Positions 1 through 6,025 of a DNA stretch of 7,166 nt are shown piece after piece. The stretch lies in the NCBI GenBank assembly GCA_030151135.1, contig JASLEQ010000711.1, forward strand, positions 1 through 7,166, written 5' to 3'. Under the pieces are notes generated by a model that worked only from the letters and a program-made list of their open reading frames with translations, made no database searches and was not told the DNA's origin. The translations under genes were made by a program, and so were the position numbers. Position 1 is the stretch's first letter. The number at the start of each line of letters is the position of its first letter. Source of the stretch: Candidatus Sulfotelmatobacter sp. (GTDB lineage: Bacteria > Acidobacteriota > Terriglobia > Terriglobales > SbA1).

Positions 1-196
1 CGATGAAGGGGAGAAATTTCCCCTCCACCGACGCCTCCCAACCATTGGTGTTCACCCGGTTGAAGCTGGAAACATCGGTGTTGTAGTACGAGTAACCGAA
101 AAAGACATTGCCGGATGTCGGAACCTGCGCGGATGCAATTCCGGACAGAATAAAACTGGAAACAAAGGCACACAGGATAAGGGCAATTTTGCGCAT
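1..196 (-). CDS. Small outer-membrane beta-barrel protein, partial (C-terminus beyond left edge)
   Basis: The first 65 codons of a gene reading leftwards off the window. The protein begins MRKIALILCAFVSS, a signal peptide of about 23 residues with a basic start, hydrophobic core and a cleavage site at ASA|Q. The mature part starts QVPTSGNVFFGYSYY and continues to TNGWEASVEGKFLPFI. The same pattern (QVPTSGN-F-GYS, then NGWEAS-EGK-LP) occurs in the gene just upstream (227-793), so the two are tandem paralogues. The ATG at 196 has a GTGAGG ribosome-binding site 6 bases upstream. Only 30 bp separate it from the stop of the preceding gene, so the two are probably co-transcribed. By analogy with its neighbour it should be an 8-stranded-type outer-membrane barrel of roughly 180-190 residues. 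Ligand and role are unknown. Confidence 0.85.
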   Translation of the reverse strand, partial: MRKIALILCAFVSSFILSGIASAQVPTSGNVFFGYSYYNTDVSSFNRVNTNGWEASVEGKFLPFI

Positions 197-226
197 TTCG
201 AACCTCACTGGAGTTGAAACTTTCTG

Positions 227-793
227 TTAGAAGCGAAAAACGATTCCCGTGGATAGACGGAAATTGTTTTGCGTTGTGCTGAAGAAGTGCGTGTGCAGGT
301 AGTCTCCTTCCACTCTCAAAGCAACGACGCGCACCACGCGGTAATCGACACCGCCGCCCAGCGCTTCGGCAAATGTAGTGTTCCCGGTGTCGAAGAAATC
401 GCCACCGTTGTGGAGGTGTGCGACGCCGAACATTGCTTCGGCAAATGGCCGAAGCTTTCCGACGGAAACTGAAACCCGTGGGCCGAACAGGATTTCCCAC
501 TGGTGTCCGGTGGCGCTACTGCTGAAGGGGCCGTTCGGTGTCAGTGCCGTGAAGTTTTGTGATCCGTAGTGGCTCCCGAAATCGGTGACGATCCCCAGGT
601 GAGGGAGAACTTTTCCTTCAAGCGAAGCTTCCCATCCATTCAGACTGGTCCCACCGGAATTGCCAGTAAGACCCGACCAGTTACTGCGCTCGAAGGAATA
701 ACCCACGAAAATATTGCCGGATGTCGGTACTTGCGCAGACGCCAGCGCGGCATAGAAAAGTACGCCAAGCCAGACGGTCGCGAATTTGCGCAT
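227..793 (-). CDS. Small outer-membrane beta-barrel protein
   Basis: A 188-residue secreted protein. Residues 1-20 are a signal peptide ending ALASA|Q. The mature chain is rich in alternating hydrophobic/polar stretches and in Gly and aromatic residues, as in strands of small barrels (OmpA-transmembrane/OmpX-like 'OMP_b-brl' families). It ends STGIVFRF, with the terminal Phe typical of substrates of the BAM outer-membrane assembly machinery. Other landmarks are GPRVSVSVGKLRPFAEA near residues 104-120 and GDYLHTHFF near 162-170, both matched in the paralogue at 919-1440. A strong AAGGAGG ribosome-binding site lies 8 bases before the ATG. It sits second in a row of three same-direction barrel genes. 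No specific ligand or function can be read from the sequence; similar proteins are often annotated only as 'outer membrane beta-barrel' or 'porin family'. Confidence 0.88.
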   Translation of the reverse strand: MRKFATVWLGVLFYAALASAQVPTSGNIFVGYSFERSNWSGLTGNSGGTSLNGWEASLEGKVLPHLGIVTDFGSHYGSQNFTALTPNGPFSSSATGHQWEILFGPRVSVSVGKLRPFAEAMFGVAHLHNGGDFFDTGNTTFAEALGGGVDYRVVRVVALRVEGDYLHTHFFSTTQNNFRLSTGIVFRF

Positions 794-918
794 GATATTT
801 TCCTCCTTGCCGGGTCATAACCCAGCGAGAAGTTCAAAGTTGTTGGATGCGCGAGGGTGCCCGCAGGATAGCAAGCGTAGGTAGAGGAAACGTCTGAGTG
901 AAGCAATGGCTGGGCTGT

Positions 919-1440
919 TCAGAATCGCCAGACAATTCCGGTCGAGGCCCGGTAATCATTCTGGGACGCACTCGCGTAGTGGCTGTGCATGTAATCTCCC
1001 TGAAAGCGCCATGAAAAATTCTTGAACCAGAGCCGGTAATCGGCGCCGCCGCCGACATCGATGACGAGCGGATTGTAAACAAAACCGCTGGAGTTCAGGT
1101 GGCGGATGCCAGCCATCCCCTGCACGAAGGGCCGCCACTTGCCGATACTGGTAGAGAGGCGGGGACCAGCGACGGCGTTATATTGAGTGACGCCGCGGCG
1201 GTAAAAACCACTGGCGTCGAGCACAAGACCTAAACGCGGGAAACGGGTAAACGGAAGCGCTTCCAGCGAAGCGTTCCAGCCCTTGTAGCTTTGCTGGTTC
1301 ACCACATTGGTGAGCTGTCCGTAGGAGGCGCCGACGTAGACGTTGCCATTGGGAAGAAGCCCGTTGAATTGTGCTGCCATGGGAATCGAGAACAAAAGCA
1401 TGGTCACGAATGCCAGCACAGCAGCGGCAGTTTTCGACAC
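919..1440 (-). CDS. Small outer-membrane beta-barrel protein (GTG start)
   Basis: A 173-residue protein and the most diverged of the three barrel paralogues. I start it at GTG 1440 because GGGGAGGG lies 7 bases upstream and because the protein then begins directly with a signal peptide (VSKTAAAVLAFVTM... to PMAAQ). The frame is open to an ATG at 1587, but that start would put about 49 non-signal residues in front and has no better ribosome-binding site. The mature part contains GNVYVGASYGQL, GWNASLEA, GPRLSTSIGKWRPFVQGMAG, GGGADYRLW and GDYMHSHY. It ends STGIVWRF with the outer-membrane C-terminal Phe. These segments align in order with the protein from 227-793. It is the promoter-proximal gene of the cluster; 125 bp separate it from the next gene. 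Function beyond an outer-membrane barrel is not known. Confidence 0.85.
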   Translation of the reverse strand: MSKTAAAVLAFVTMLLFSIPMAAQFNGLLPNGNVYVGASYGQLTNVVNQQSYKGWNASLEALPFTRFPRLGLVLDASGFYRRGVTQYNAVAGPRLSTSIGKWRPFVQGMAGIRHLNSSGFVYNPLVIDVGGGADYRLWFKNFSWRFQGDYMHSHYASASQNDYRASTGIVWRF

Positions 1441-1447
1441 GCAGTAT

Positions 1448-1455
1448 CCCTCCCC
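1448..1455 (-). promoter_or_regulatory. Ribosome-binding site that decides the GTG start at 1440
   Basis: On the minus strand GGGGAGGG stands 7 bases before GTG 1440. An in-frame ATG at 1461 lies just upstream of this element and would make it part of the coding sequence, so the GTG is the better start. It also places the signal peptide exactly at the N-terminus. Confidence 0.65.
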
Positions 1456-1692
1456 GGCCATGCGGGCCGGCAAAAAACCATTGTAATCAATGAAATCCGT
1501 TAGATGCAGTGTACTGGATGGCCAAGATGTATGGCCGTACAAAATTTGTTGCGAGAAGACGGGTGTGCGCAACTGACTCGCGGGCAACGACTTGTTTTGA
1601 CGAAAATTTTACTGGATTTTCATGGTGCCTAAAGCGATCGACTCACGTCTATGTAGTAACGTGAATTCTATGAATATTAATTGTGAAACGTG

Positions 1693-1720
1693 GGAACAAA
1701 TGGGCCCTCCGGCCTCGTAT
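1693..1720 (+). promoter_or_regulatory. Possible ECF-sigma-type promoter for the STAS gene
   Basis: GGAAC at 1693-1697 is followed after 17 bases by TCGTAT at 1715-1720. GGAAC in the -35 box is the hallmark of many ECF sigma factors, and CGT-containing -10 boxes occur in several ECF groups. A start point near 1727 would give a very short leader holding the AAAGGAG site. This is a motif match by eye to two short elements and may be chance. Confidence 0.25.
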
Positions 1721-1728
1721 CAGATAGT

Positions 1729-1735
1729 AAAGGAG
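1729..1735 (+). promoter_or_regulatory. Ribosome-binding site that decides the TTG start at 1742
   Basis: AAAGGAG lies 6 bases before TTG 1742 and is the only good ribosome-binding site in the upstream part of this frame. In-frame ATGs at 1622, 1670 and 1700 lack comparable sites. Confidence 0.65.
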
Positions 1736-1741
1736 TCGAAG

Positions 1742-2107
1742 TTGAAACTCAGTGTAGAAGCGCACAATTCCGGCGACATCATCATCGTGCACTGCCATGG
1801 ACGGATCGTCTATCGCGACGAAGCGGCTGCATTATCGCGTCTGGTCGACGAAATCCTGCACTGGGGCGGCAAGCTGTTGCTTGACCTCAGCGGCGTCAGC
1901 TCGATCGACAGCGCGGGCATCGGGGAGTTGGCCCTGCTTTACACGCGCGCGCAGGAACGCAATGCGCAGCTGAAGTGTGCCGGAGCAAATAGTCTGGTGA
2001 GCACGCTGCTCGATCTCACCAATCTGGATTCGGTGCTTGATGTGCACGAAACCATCGAAGATGCGTTGCACTCGTTCCACGAAGAACACGTGTGCGCCGA
2101 TTGCTGA
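1742..2107 (+). CDS. STAS-domain protein, anti-sigma-factor antagonist type
   Basis: A 121-residue cytoplasmic protein that is essentially one STAS domain, as in SpoIIAA/RsbV-type antagonists. I start at TTG 1742 because of the AAAGGAG site and because the protein then begins at the first STAS strand (MKLSVEAHNSGDIIIVHC). The key segment is LLLDLSGVSSIDSAGIGEL (about residues 45-63). Ser57 in the DSAG motif is at the position phosphorylated by the partner kinase in SpoIIAA-like proteins. The family's usual role is to bind and sequester an anti-sigma kinase when unphosphorylated, freeing a sigma factor. Here no kinase, phosphatase or sigma gene is adjacent, so the partner is unknown. The C-terminus ends HVCADC, with two Cys residues not needed by the fold. 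The frame is open upstream to ATG 1622, which would add 40 residues unlike STAS. A terminator follows 24 bp after the stop. Confidence 0.88.
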   Translation: MKLSVEAHNSGDIIIVHCHGRIVYRDEAAALSRLVDEILHWGGKLLLDLSGVSSIDSAGIGELALLYTRAQERNAQLKCAGANSLVSTLLDLTNLDSVLDVHETIEDALHSFHEEHVCADC

Positions 2108-2130
2108 AGGTGTAATGCCAGCCGAGAACA

Positions 2131-2167
2131 AAAAGGGAGCAGAGAAATCTCGCTCCCTTTTGGCGTT
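2131..2167. terminator. Bidirectional intrinsic terminator between STAS and LysR genes
   Basis: AAAAGGGAGC (2131-2140) pairs with GCTCCCTTTT (2152-2161), a perfect 10-bp stem with an 11-base loop that can form a small inner GAG/CTC pairing. On the plus strand the stem ends in TTTT followed by GGCGTTTT. On the minus strand it is followed by TTTTTGTT. It can therefore stop transcription from both converging genes. It lies 24 bp after the STAS stop and about 130 bp beyond the LysR stop. Confidence 0.85.
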
Positions 2168-2231
2168 TTAGAGCCGATATGTCAATTATGGAGTCTGGCT
2201 CAAAAGCCTTAAGTGTCGAGGGCGCGGAGAA

Positions 2232-2248
2232 CTTCCGCCGAGCGGAAG
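2232..2248. repeat. Perfect 7-bp inverted repeat downstream of the LysR gene
   Basis: CTTCCGC and GCGGAAG are separated by 3 bases (CGA) and form a tight hairpin about 45 bp beyond the LysR stop codon. No T-tract follows on either strand, so it is not a classical intrinsic terminator. It could stabilise the 3' end of the LysR mRNA or be incidental. Confidence 0.4.
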
Positions 2249-2292
2249 GGGCTGCGCATGGCCGAAGTAGGCGGCTTCTTCGTACAAGACGA

Positions 2293-3210
2293 TCAATTCT
2301 CGCGCTGAAAACGGTATCGACCTTTTCGTTCGGAAGCGACCGCTTCCACCACTTTTAGGAACGCCCGCGCCGCGTGGGATAAATTCGCTCCCTTGCGATA
2401 GATCAGCCGGAGCTTGCGCTTCAGTTGCAACTCCCGTACGGGAATGCGCACCAGTTCGCCGCGCGCCAACTCGGTTTCCACACTGATCTCCGGAATAAGC
2501 GCGACACCATTCCCCATGGCAACGAATTGTTTGATGGCCTGCAGGGTGGGGAGTTCCAGGTCCATGTGGAGCGGCGTTTTGTGCTGCTTGAACAACTGGA
2601 TGACCTTTTCGCGATAAGGCGAGTTCACGATGTGCGCCACGAAAGATTCCGCGCCGAGTTGCCGGATGCTTACCTGCCGGGCCGATGCCAACGGGTGCCT
2701 GGCGGGGACCACGAAGGCCAACTCGTCGAGGAACACGACGATCGAGTGCAGGTTCTCTTCCTGGGGCTCGTAGGAGAGCACGCCAAACTCCGCTGCATAG
2801 CTGAGAACCTCATCGGGAATGTGGCTTCCCAGGGCGCGCTCCACGGTGATCTTGATCATGGGATGCAGCCGGCGAAACTCGGCCAGGACGGGCAGCAGAT
2901 ACAACACGGTAAACTCGTTGGCGGCAATGACGAGTTTTCCCTTCTGCAGTTCGCGCAGTTCAGAGAGTGACTCGGCCGCCTCGCCGCGCAGGTTAATCAG
3001 TTTCTCCGCGTACTCGTACAGAACTTTTCCGGCATCGGTGAGGACACCTTCGCGGGAGGAGCGATCGAATAGGGCTTCCCCGAGTTCATCTTCAAGCTTT
3101 CGGATTGTCTGGCTGACCGCGGACTGGGTGCGGAACAATTTGTCAGCCGCACGGGAGAAGCGCCTTTCGCGCGCGACGGCCAAGAAGACTTCGAGTTGAG
3201 AAAGCTCCAC
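2293..3210 (-). CDS. LysR-family transcriptional regulator, divergent from leuA
   Basis: A 305-residue protein of normal LysR length. The N-terminal winged helix-turn-helix spans about residues 1-60 (MELSQLEVFLAVARERRFSRAA, then TQSAVSQTIRKLEDELG), followed by a linker helix. The periplasmic-binding-protein-like effector domain spans about 90-295, beginning GKLVIAANEFTVLYLLP; the GNGVALIPE motif near 233-241 is typical of the second subdomain. It starts at GTG 3210 with AAGAGG 6 bases upstream. LysR proteins usually bind DNA as tetramers and sense a small metabolite. The gene lies head-to-head with leuA across 184 bp, the classical arrangement for a LysR regulator and its target, so control of leuA is a reasonable inference. 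The effector cannot be read from the sequence. The shared terminator at 2131-2167 probably ends its transcript. Confidence 0.93.
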   Translation of the reverse strand: MELSQLEVFLAVARERRFSRAADKLFRTQSAVSQTIRKLEDELGEALFDRSSREGVLTDAGKVLYEYAEKLINLRGEAAESLSELRELQKGKLVIAANEFTVLYLLPVLAEFRRLHPMIKITVERALGSHIPDEVLSYAAEFGVLSYEPQEENLHSIVVFLDELAFVVPARHPLASARQVSIRQLGAESFVAHIVNSPYREKVIQLFKQHKTPLHMDLELPTLQAIKQFVAMGNGVALIPEISVETELARGELVRIPVRELQLKRKLRLIYRKGANLSHAARAFLKVVEAVASERKGRYRFQREN

Positions 3211-3240
3211 GTGGGACCTCTTAATGCCAGGGAGTCAGTT

Positions 3241-3295
3241 CATTAGCAATACTTATACTACAAGGGTCACTAATGTTTCATGAAGAAATATAAGT
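3241..3295. promoter_or_regulatory. Candidate divergent promoter/operator region for the LysR gene and leuA
   Basis: Several inverted repeats are packed into 55 bp. CATTAG (3241-3246) pairs with CTAATG (3270-3275). ACTTATA (3251-3257) pairs with TATAAGT (3289-3295). An imperfect 13-bp palindrome of form CTTaTA-C-TAcAAG occupies 3252-3264, and TTCATGAA (3277-3284) is a perfect palindrome. The ACTTATA/TATAAGT arms read as outward-facing TATAAG -10 elements, minus strand for the LysR gene and plus strand for leuA. Neither has a good -35 at 17 bp (GTCACT for leuA, TGAAAC for the regulator), as expected of activator-dependent promoters. Palindromes with T and A in the arms resemble LysR binding sites. 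The assignment rests on inspection only. Confidence 0.45.
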
Positions 3296-3330
3296 TTTGC
3301 TTCTACCTCCGAAGCTCGTACGATAGAGAT

Positions 3331-3380
3331 ACGCGGAACAGTGCGTCTTTTTACCGCCGGGCATCCACCCGGCTTGCGGT
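3331..3380 (+). promoter_or_regulatory. Possible stem-loops in the leuA leader
   Basis: Two structures follow each other before leuA. ACGC (3331-3334) can pair with GCGT (3343-3346), directly followed by CTTTTT, resembling a very weak terminator. Then ACCG-CCGGG (3353-3361) can pair with CCCGG (3368-3372) and CGGT (3377-3380), leaving a CATCCA loop and a 4-base bulge. The second hairpin ends immediately before the GGAG at 3381-3384. These could modulate translation or elongation, but the first stem has only 4 bp and no leucine-rich leader peptide is present. Confidence 0.25.
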
Positions 3381-3394
3381 GGAGTTAACGAGGG

Positions 3395-4762
3395 ATGGCA
3401 TTTATGGGTACGGAGCAGGCACGAATCACGATTTTTGATACGACGCTTCGCGATGGCGAGCAGTCGCCGGGCTGCAGCATGAACCAGCAGGAGAAGCTGC
3501 GACTGGCGCAGCAGCTTGACCGTCTGGGCGTGGATGTAATCGAGGCTGGATTTCCTATCGCCTCGGATGGCGACTTCGAGTCGGTGAAGACGATTGCGCA
3601 GGCGGTCCGGCGGCCCGTTATCGCGGGGCTTGCCCGTGCTTGCCGCCCAGACATCGAGCGCGCCTGGGAAGCGTTGAAGTACGCGGCTCGTCCCCGCATT
3701 CACGTATTTCTGGCTACCTCGGATATCCATCTGCAATACAAGTTACGCATCACTCGCGATCAGTGCGTCGCGCAGGCGCGGGAAGCGATTCAAATTGCGA
3801 AGTCTCTTTGCGATGATGTGGAGTTTTCTCCCGAAGATGCAACGCGCACCGATCCTGACTTTCTCTGCCGCGTGCTGAATGCCGTGGTGGAAGCGGGCGC
3901 GACGACCCTGAACATTCCGGACACCGTGGGATATACGGTTCCCTCGGAATTTGGTGAATTGATCGCGATGATTCGCCGTTGCGTGAAGGGCATCGAGAAA
4001 GTCACCATCTCGGCGCACTGCCACAACGATCTGGGACTGGCTGTTGCTAACGCACTCGCCGCCGTAAATGCGGGCGCGCGCCAGGTGGAGTGCACGATCA
4101 ACGGGATCGGCGAACGTGCCGGGAATGCTTCGCTGGAAGAAATCGTAATGGCGATGCGGGTGCGTCCCGACCGATATCCGTACGAAACGGGTATCGTGGG
4201 CGAGCAGATTTTTGCCGCCAGCCAGATGCTGAGTGAAATCACCGGTGTCGCGGTGCAGCCGAACAAGGCGATTACCGGACGGAATGCATTCGCGCACGAA
4301 GCCGGCATTCACCAGGACGGCGTGCTGAAAAATCCGCTGACCTACGAGATCATGACGCCGAGATCGGTGGGCGTGCCGGATTCGAAGCTGGTGCTCGGCA
4401 AGCACTCCGGTCGTCACGCGTTGAGCATGCGTTGCGAGCAACTCGGATATACGTTTGACCGGCGCGCGCTCGATGACGTTTACCGGCGTTTTGTCCGCCT
4501 GGCGGACAAAATCAAGCACGTGGAAGATCATCATCTTCTCGAGTTGATCCGCGACACCCACAAGCCCACAATGTCGGCAACGCCGCTGATCGAGCCGATT
4601 ATCGAGGCGACGCAGGCGGCGGTGGTAAACGCTCCGTCACCAGAAGCCGATAAGGCGTTCGCGGCCGCGGCGGACAGCAATCCATTTGGCGTGCCGCTTC
4701 CAGCTCATGGAGAGCCGCATCACGAGCAGACGCAGCAGGAAGACTATCTGTGGGGAGTCTAG
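3395..4762 (+). CDS. leuA: 2-isopropylmalate synthase lacking the usual C-terminal regulatory domain
   Basis: LeuA condenses acetyl-CoA with 2-oxoisovalerate to give 2-isopropylmalate, the first committed step of leucine synthesis, in the cytoplasm. The 455-residue protein has the whole catalytic TIM barrel: [13 protein letters not shown] (14-26, metal ligand D15), [11 protein letters not shown] (173-183), [14 protein letters not shown] (206-219, ligands H208 and H210), [14 protein letters not shown] (236-249, N244), then HEAGIHQDG (301-309) and GKHSGRHAL (335-343) of the linker subdomains. NIPDTVGYT favours isopropylmalate over homocitrate or citramalate synthase. After [17 protein letters not shown] (369-385) the leucine-binding domain normally expected (E. 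coli LeuA is 523 residues) is replaced by a ~65-residue Ala/Pro/His-rich tail ending EDYLWGV. The start is ambiguous: ATG 3395 has GGAG 10 bases upstream; ATG 3404, codon 4, has GAGGG 9 bases upstream. A terminator follows. Confidence 0.94.
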   Translation: MAFMGTEQARITIFDTTLRDGEQSPGCSMNQQEKLRLAQQLDRLGVDVIEAGFPIASDGDFESVKTIAQAVRRPVIAGLARACRPDIERAWEALKYAARPRIHVFLATSDIHLQYKLRITRDQCVAQAREAIQIAKSLCDDVEFSPEDATRTDPDFLCRVLNAVVEAGATTLNIPDTVGYTVPSEFGELIAMIRRCVKGIEKVTISAHCHNDLGLAVANALAAVNAGARQVECTINGIGERAGNASLEEIVMAMRVRPDRYPYETGIVGEQIFAASQMLSEITGVAVQPNKAITGRNAFAHEAGIHQDGVLKNPLTYEIMTPRSVGVPDSKLVLGKHSGRHALSMRCEQLGYTFDRRALDDVYRRFVRLADKIKHVEDHHLLELIRDTHKPTMSATPLIEPIIEATQAAVVNAPSPEADKAFAAAADSNPFGVPLPAHGEPHHEQTQQEDYLWGV

Positions 4763-4764
4763 AA

Positions 4765-4804
4765 ATTGAGTGATTGAGCGATGTATCCATTGCGGGATTG
4801 GAGA
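4765..4804 (+). repeat. Degenerate 8-bp tandem repeats after leuA
   Basis: Directly after the leuA stop the sequence reads as five adjoining octamers that each begin with AT: ATTGAGTG, ATTGAGCG, ATGTATCC, ATTGCGGG and ATTGGAGA. The first two differ at one position; the others are looser. A similar series occurs on the opposite strand beyond the terminator (4850-4906). No coding capacity is evident. Confidence 0.45.
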
Positions 4805-4829
4805 GCCGCCTCTCGGCGGCTTTTCTTTT
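4801..4829 (+). terminator. Intrinsic terminator after leuA
   Basis: AGCCGCC (4804-4810) pairs with GGCGGCT (4815-4821) around a TCTC tetraloop, a GC-rich 7-bp stem. The T-tract TTTTCTTTT (4821-4829) follows directly. The stem can be extended by wobble and A-T pairs at its base. It lies about 40 bp after the leuA stop and implies that leuB, 96 bp further on, is mostly transcribed from its own promoter. Confidence 0.9.
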
Positions 4830-4849
4830 GATCGCGGCCCGACACTTCA

Positions 4850-4906
4850 CGATTAGTGATTAAATGAATTCAATGGCGCGATGACCCGATCACACAATGA
4901 CTCATT
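4850..4906 (-). repeat. Degenerate 8-bp tandem repeats before leuB, inverted relative to 4765-4804
   Basis: Read on the minus strand from 4906, the spacer divides into octamers AATGAGTC, ATTGTGTG, ATCGGGTC, ATCGCGCC, then ATTGAATTC (9 bases), ATTTAATC and ACTAATCG. The shared form is AT(T/C)GNGT(C/G), the same as after leuA but in the opposite orientation. The stretch also contains the palindromes TGAATTCA (4865-4872) and TCAC-GATTA-GTGA (4847-4859). Any leuB promoter must lie in or beside it; I see only a poor match (TTGATC 4828-4833, 17 bp, GATTAG 4851-4856). Confidence 0.45.
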
Positions 4907-4924
4907 CGCGCCGATCGATCTTTT

Positions 4925-6019
4925 ATGAAACTAAACATCACAGTTCTTCCCGGCGATGGAATCGGACCTGAGGTTACCCATCAGGCCGTAGATGTGTTGC
5001 GCACGGTGGCTGAAGGTTCCGGACACAGCCTGCAGCTTCAAGAAAAGCACGTAGGTGGAGCGGCACTGACTGCCGCGAACGATCCTTTGCCGCCCGATAC
5101 GGTCGAGGCTTGTCTGTCGTCTTCTGCCGTTCTGCTGGGCGCGGTGGGAAGTCCGGCGTTTGATAAGAATCCCGGCCACCTTCGTCCCGAGGCGGGCTTA
5201 CTACGGCTTCGTCGGGAACTCGGGGCTTATGCCAACCTGCGGCCGGCGGTTTACTTCCCTGCCCTGGAAGATTCCTCTCCGCTTCGCCCGGAGATCGTGC
5301 GTGGTACCGACATCATGATCGTTCGCGAACTGCTTGGCGGAGCATACTTCGGACAGCCGCGATCGATCGACGGCGAACTGGGAGCGCGGGTCGCGGTCAA
5401 CACGATGCGCTACGCCGAGCATGAAGTCGAGCGCATCGCCCGCGTGGCATTCGATCTTGCGATGAAGCGGAAGAAAAAAGTTTTGTCGGTCGACAAAGCA
5501 AACGTCCTGGAATGCTCGCGGCTGTGGCGCGACGTGGTGACGAGAATCGGTAAGGATTATCCCGACGTTAGGCTGGGACATCAGTATGTGGATTCGGCGG
5601 CCATGCTGCTGGTGCAGCGGCCTACGGATTTCGATGTCGTGCTGACTGAGAATATGTTCGGCGATATTTTGTCGGACCAGGCGGGAGGGGTGGTTGGTTC
5701 GCTGGGACTTCTCGCTTCCGCGAGCATCGGCGGACCGGTTGGGCTATATGAGCCGGTGCATGGCTCTGCCCCCGATATCGCCGGCAAAGGCATCGCCAAT
5801 CCGCTGGGGGCGATTCTTTCTACGGCGATGATGCTGCGTCATTCGTTCCATCTGGAGCGCGAGGCTTCGTGCATTGAGCAGGCCGTCTCCAACGTGTTGT
5901 CGGAGGGTGCGAGAACCGCAGATCTTGCCGGCAAGACGCATCCAGCCGTAACCACGGCCGAAATGGGTCAGCTGGTGGCAGGAGCCGTCAAGAAGCTCGC
6001 CACAATGCAAGTTGTCTGA
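4925..6019 (+). CDS. leuB: 3-isopropylmalate dehydrogenase
   Basis: LeuB oxidatively decarboxylates (2R,3S)-3-isopropylmalate to 4-methyl-2-oxovalerate with NAD+, the third step of leucine synthesis, as a cytoplasmic homodimer. At 364 residues it has the normal length. Family landmarks are all present: [10 protein letters not shown] (8-17), [13 protein letters not shown] (95-107) with substrate arginines R96 and R106, [11 protein letters not shown] (133-143) with R134 and catalytic Y141, VDKANVL (189-195) with catalytic K191, YVDSAAM (221-227) with D223, and [11 protein letters not shown] (242-252) with metal-binding D247 and D251. The NAD-binding segment [18 protein letters not shown] (276-293) includes D284, typical of NAD rather than NADP use. 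The ATG at 4925 has no recognisable ribosome-binding site; the upstream sequence is GATCGATCTTTT. It follows leuA but is separated from it by a terminator. leuC and leuD must lie elsewhere. Confidence 0.96.
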   Translation: MKLNITVLPGDGIGPEVTHQAVDVLRTVAEGSGHSLQLQEKHVGGAALTAANDPLPPDTVEACLSSSAVLLGAVGSPAFDKNPGHLRPEAGLLRLRRELGAYANLRPAVYFPALEDSSPLRPEIVRGTDIMIVRELLGGAYFGQPRSIDGELGARVAVNTMRYAEHEVERIARVAFDLAMKRKKKVLSVDKANVLECSRLWRDVVTRIGKDYPDVRLGHQYVDSAAMLLVQRPTDFDVVLTENMFGDILSDQAGGVVGSLGLLASASIGGPVGLYEPVHGSAPDIAGKGIANPLGAILSTAMMLRHSFHLEREASCIEQAVSNVLSEGARTADLAGKTHPAVTTAEMGQLVAGAVKKLATMQVV

Positions 6020-6025
6020 AAAATG

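Larger units (their letters stand above)
1441..1741. other. Divergent intergenic region between barrel genes and STAS gene
   Basis: About 300 bp separate the start of the leftward barrel genes from the start of the rightward STAS gene, so promoters for both must lie here. I find no convincing sigma-70 promoter pair in either direction. Visible details are an inverted repeat GGCCA-N7-TGGCC at 1520-1536 flanked by GTAC on both sides, an AT-rich stretch around 1663-1682, and a possible ECF-type promoter near 1693-1720 for the STAS gene. No protein-coding or RNA gene is evident. The long open frame over 1622-1741 is upstream extension of the STAS frame without STAS homology. Confidence 0.6.

Noticed and set aside
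2217..2270. Short minus-strand frame MRSPFRSAEVLRALDT after the LysR gene
   Set aside because: Sixteen codons, no clear ribosome-binding site, and the bases are explained by the CTTCCGC/GCGGAAG inverted repeat.
2425..2970. 181-codon plus-strand frame opposite the LysR gene
   Set aside because: It is the antisense shadow of a clear LysR gene; the translation is rich in His, Gln and Arg and shows no family motif.
3280..3438. 52-codon plus-strand frame (MKKYKFCFYLRSSYD...) overlapping the start of leuA, a possible leader peptide
   Set aside because: It begins upstream of the likely -10 box, has no clear ribosome-binding site, contains few leucines, and runs into leuA in another frame. It looks like chance.
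3743..4561. 272-codon minus-strand frame inside leuA
   Set aside because: It is antisense to the conserved catalytic part of LeuA, has Arg/His-rich composition typical of GC-rich shadows, and shows no recognisable domain.
4740..4925. Frameshift hiding a LeuA regulatory domain
   Set aside because: Only 162 bp separate leuA from leuB and they contain a terminator and octamer repeats. This is too short for the ~130-residue domain, and no matching frame is seen.
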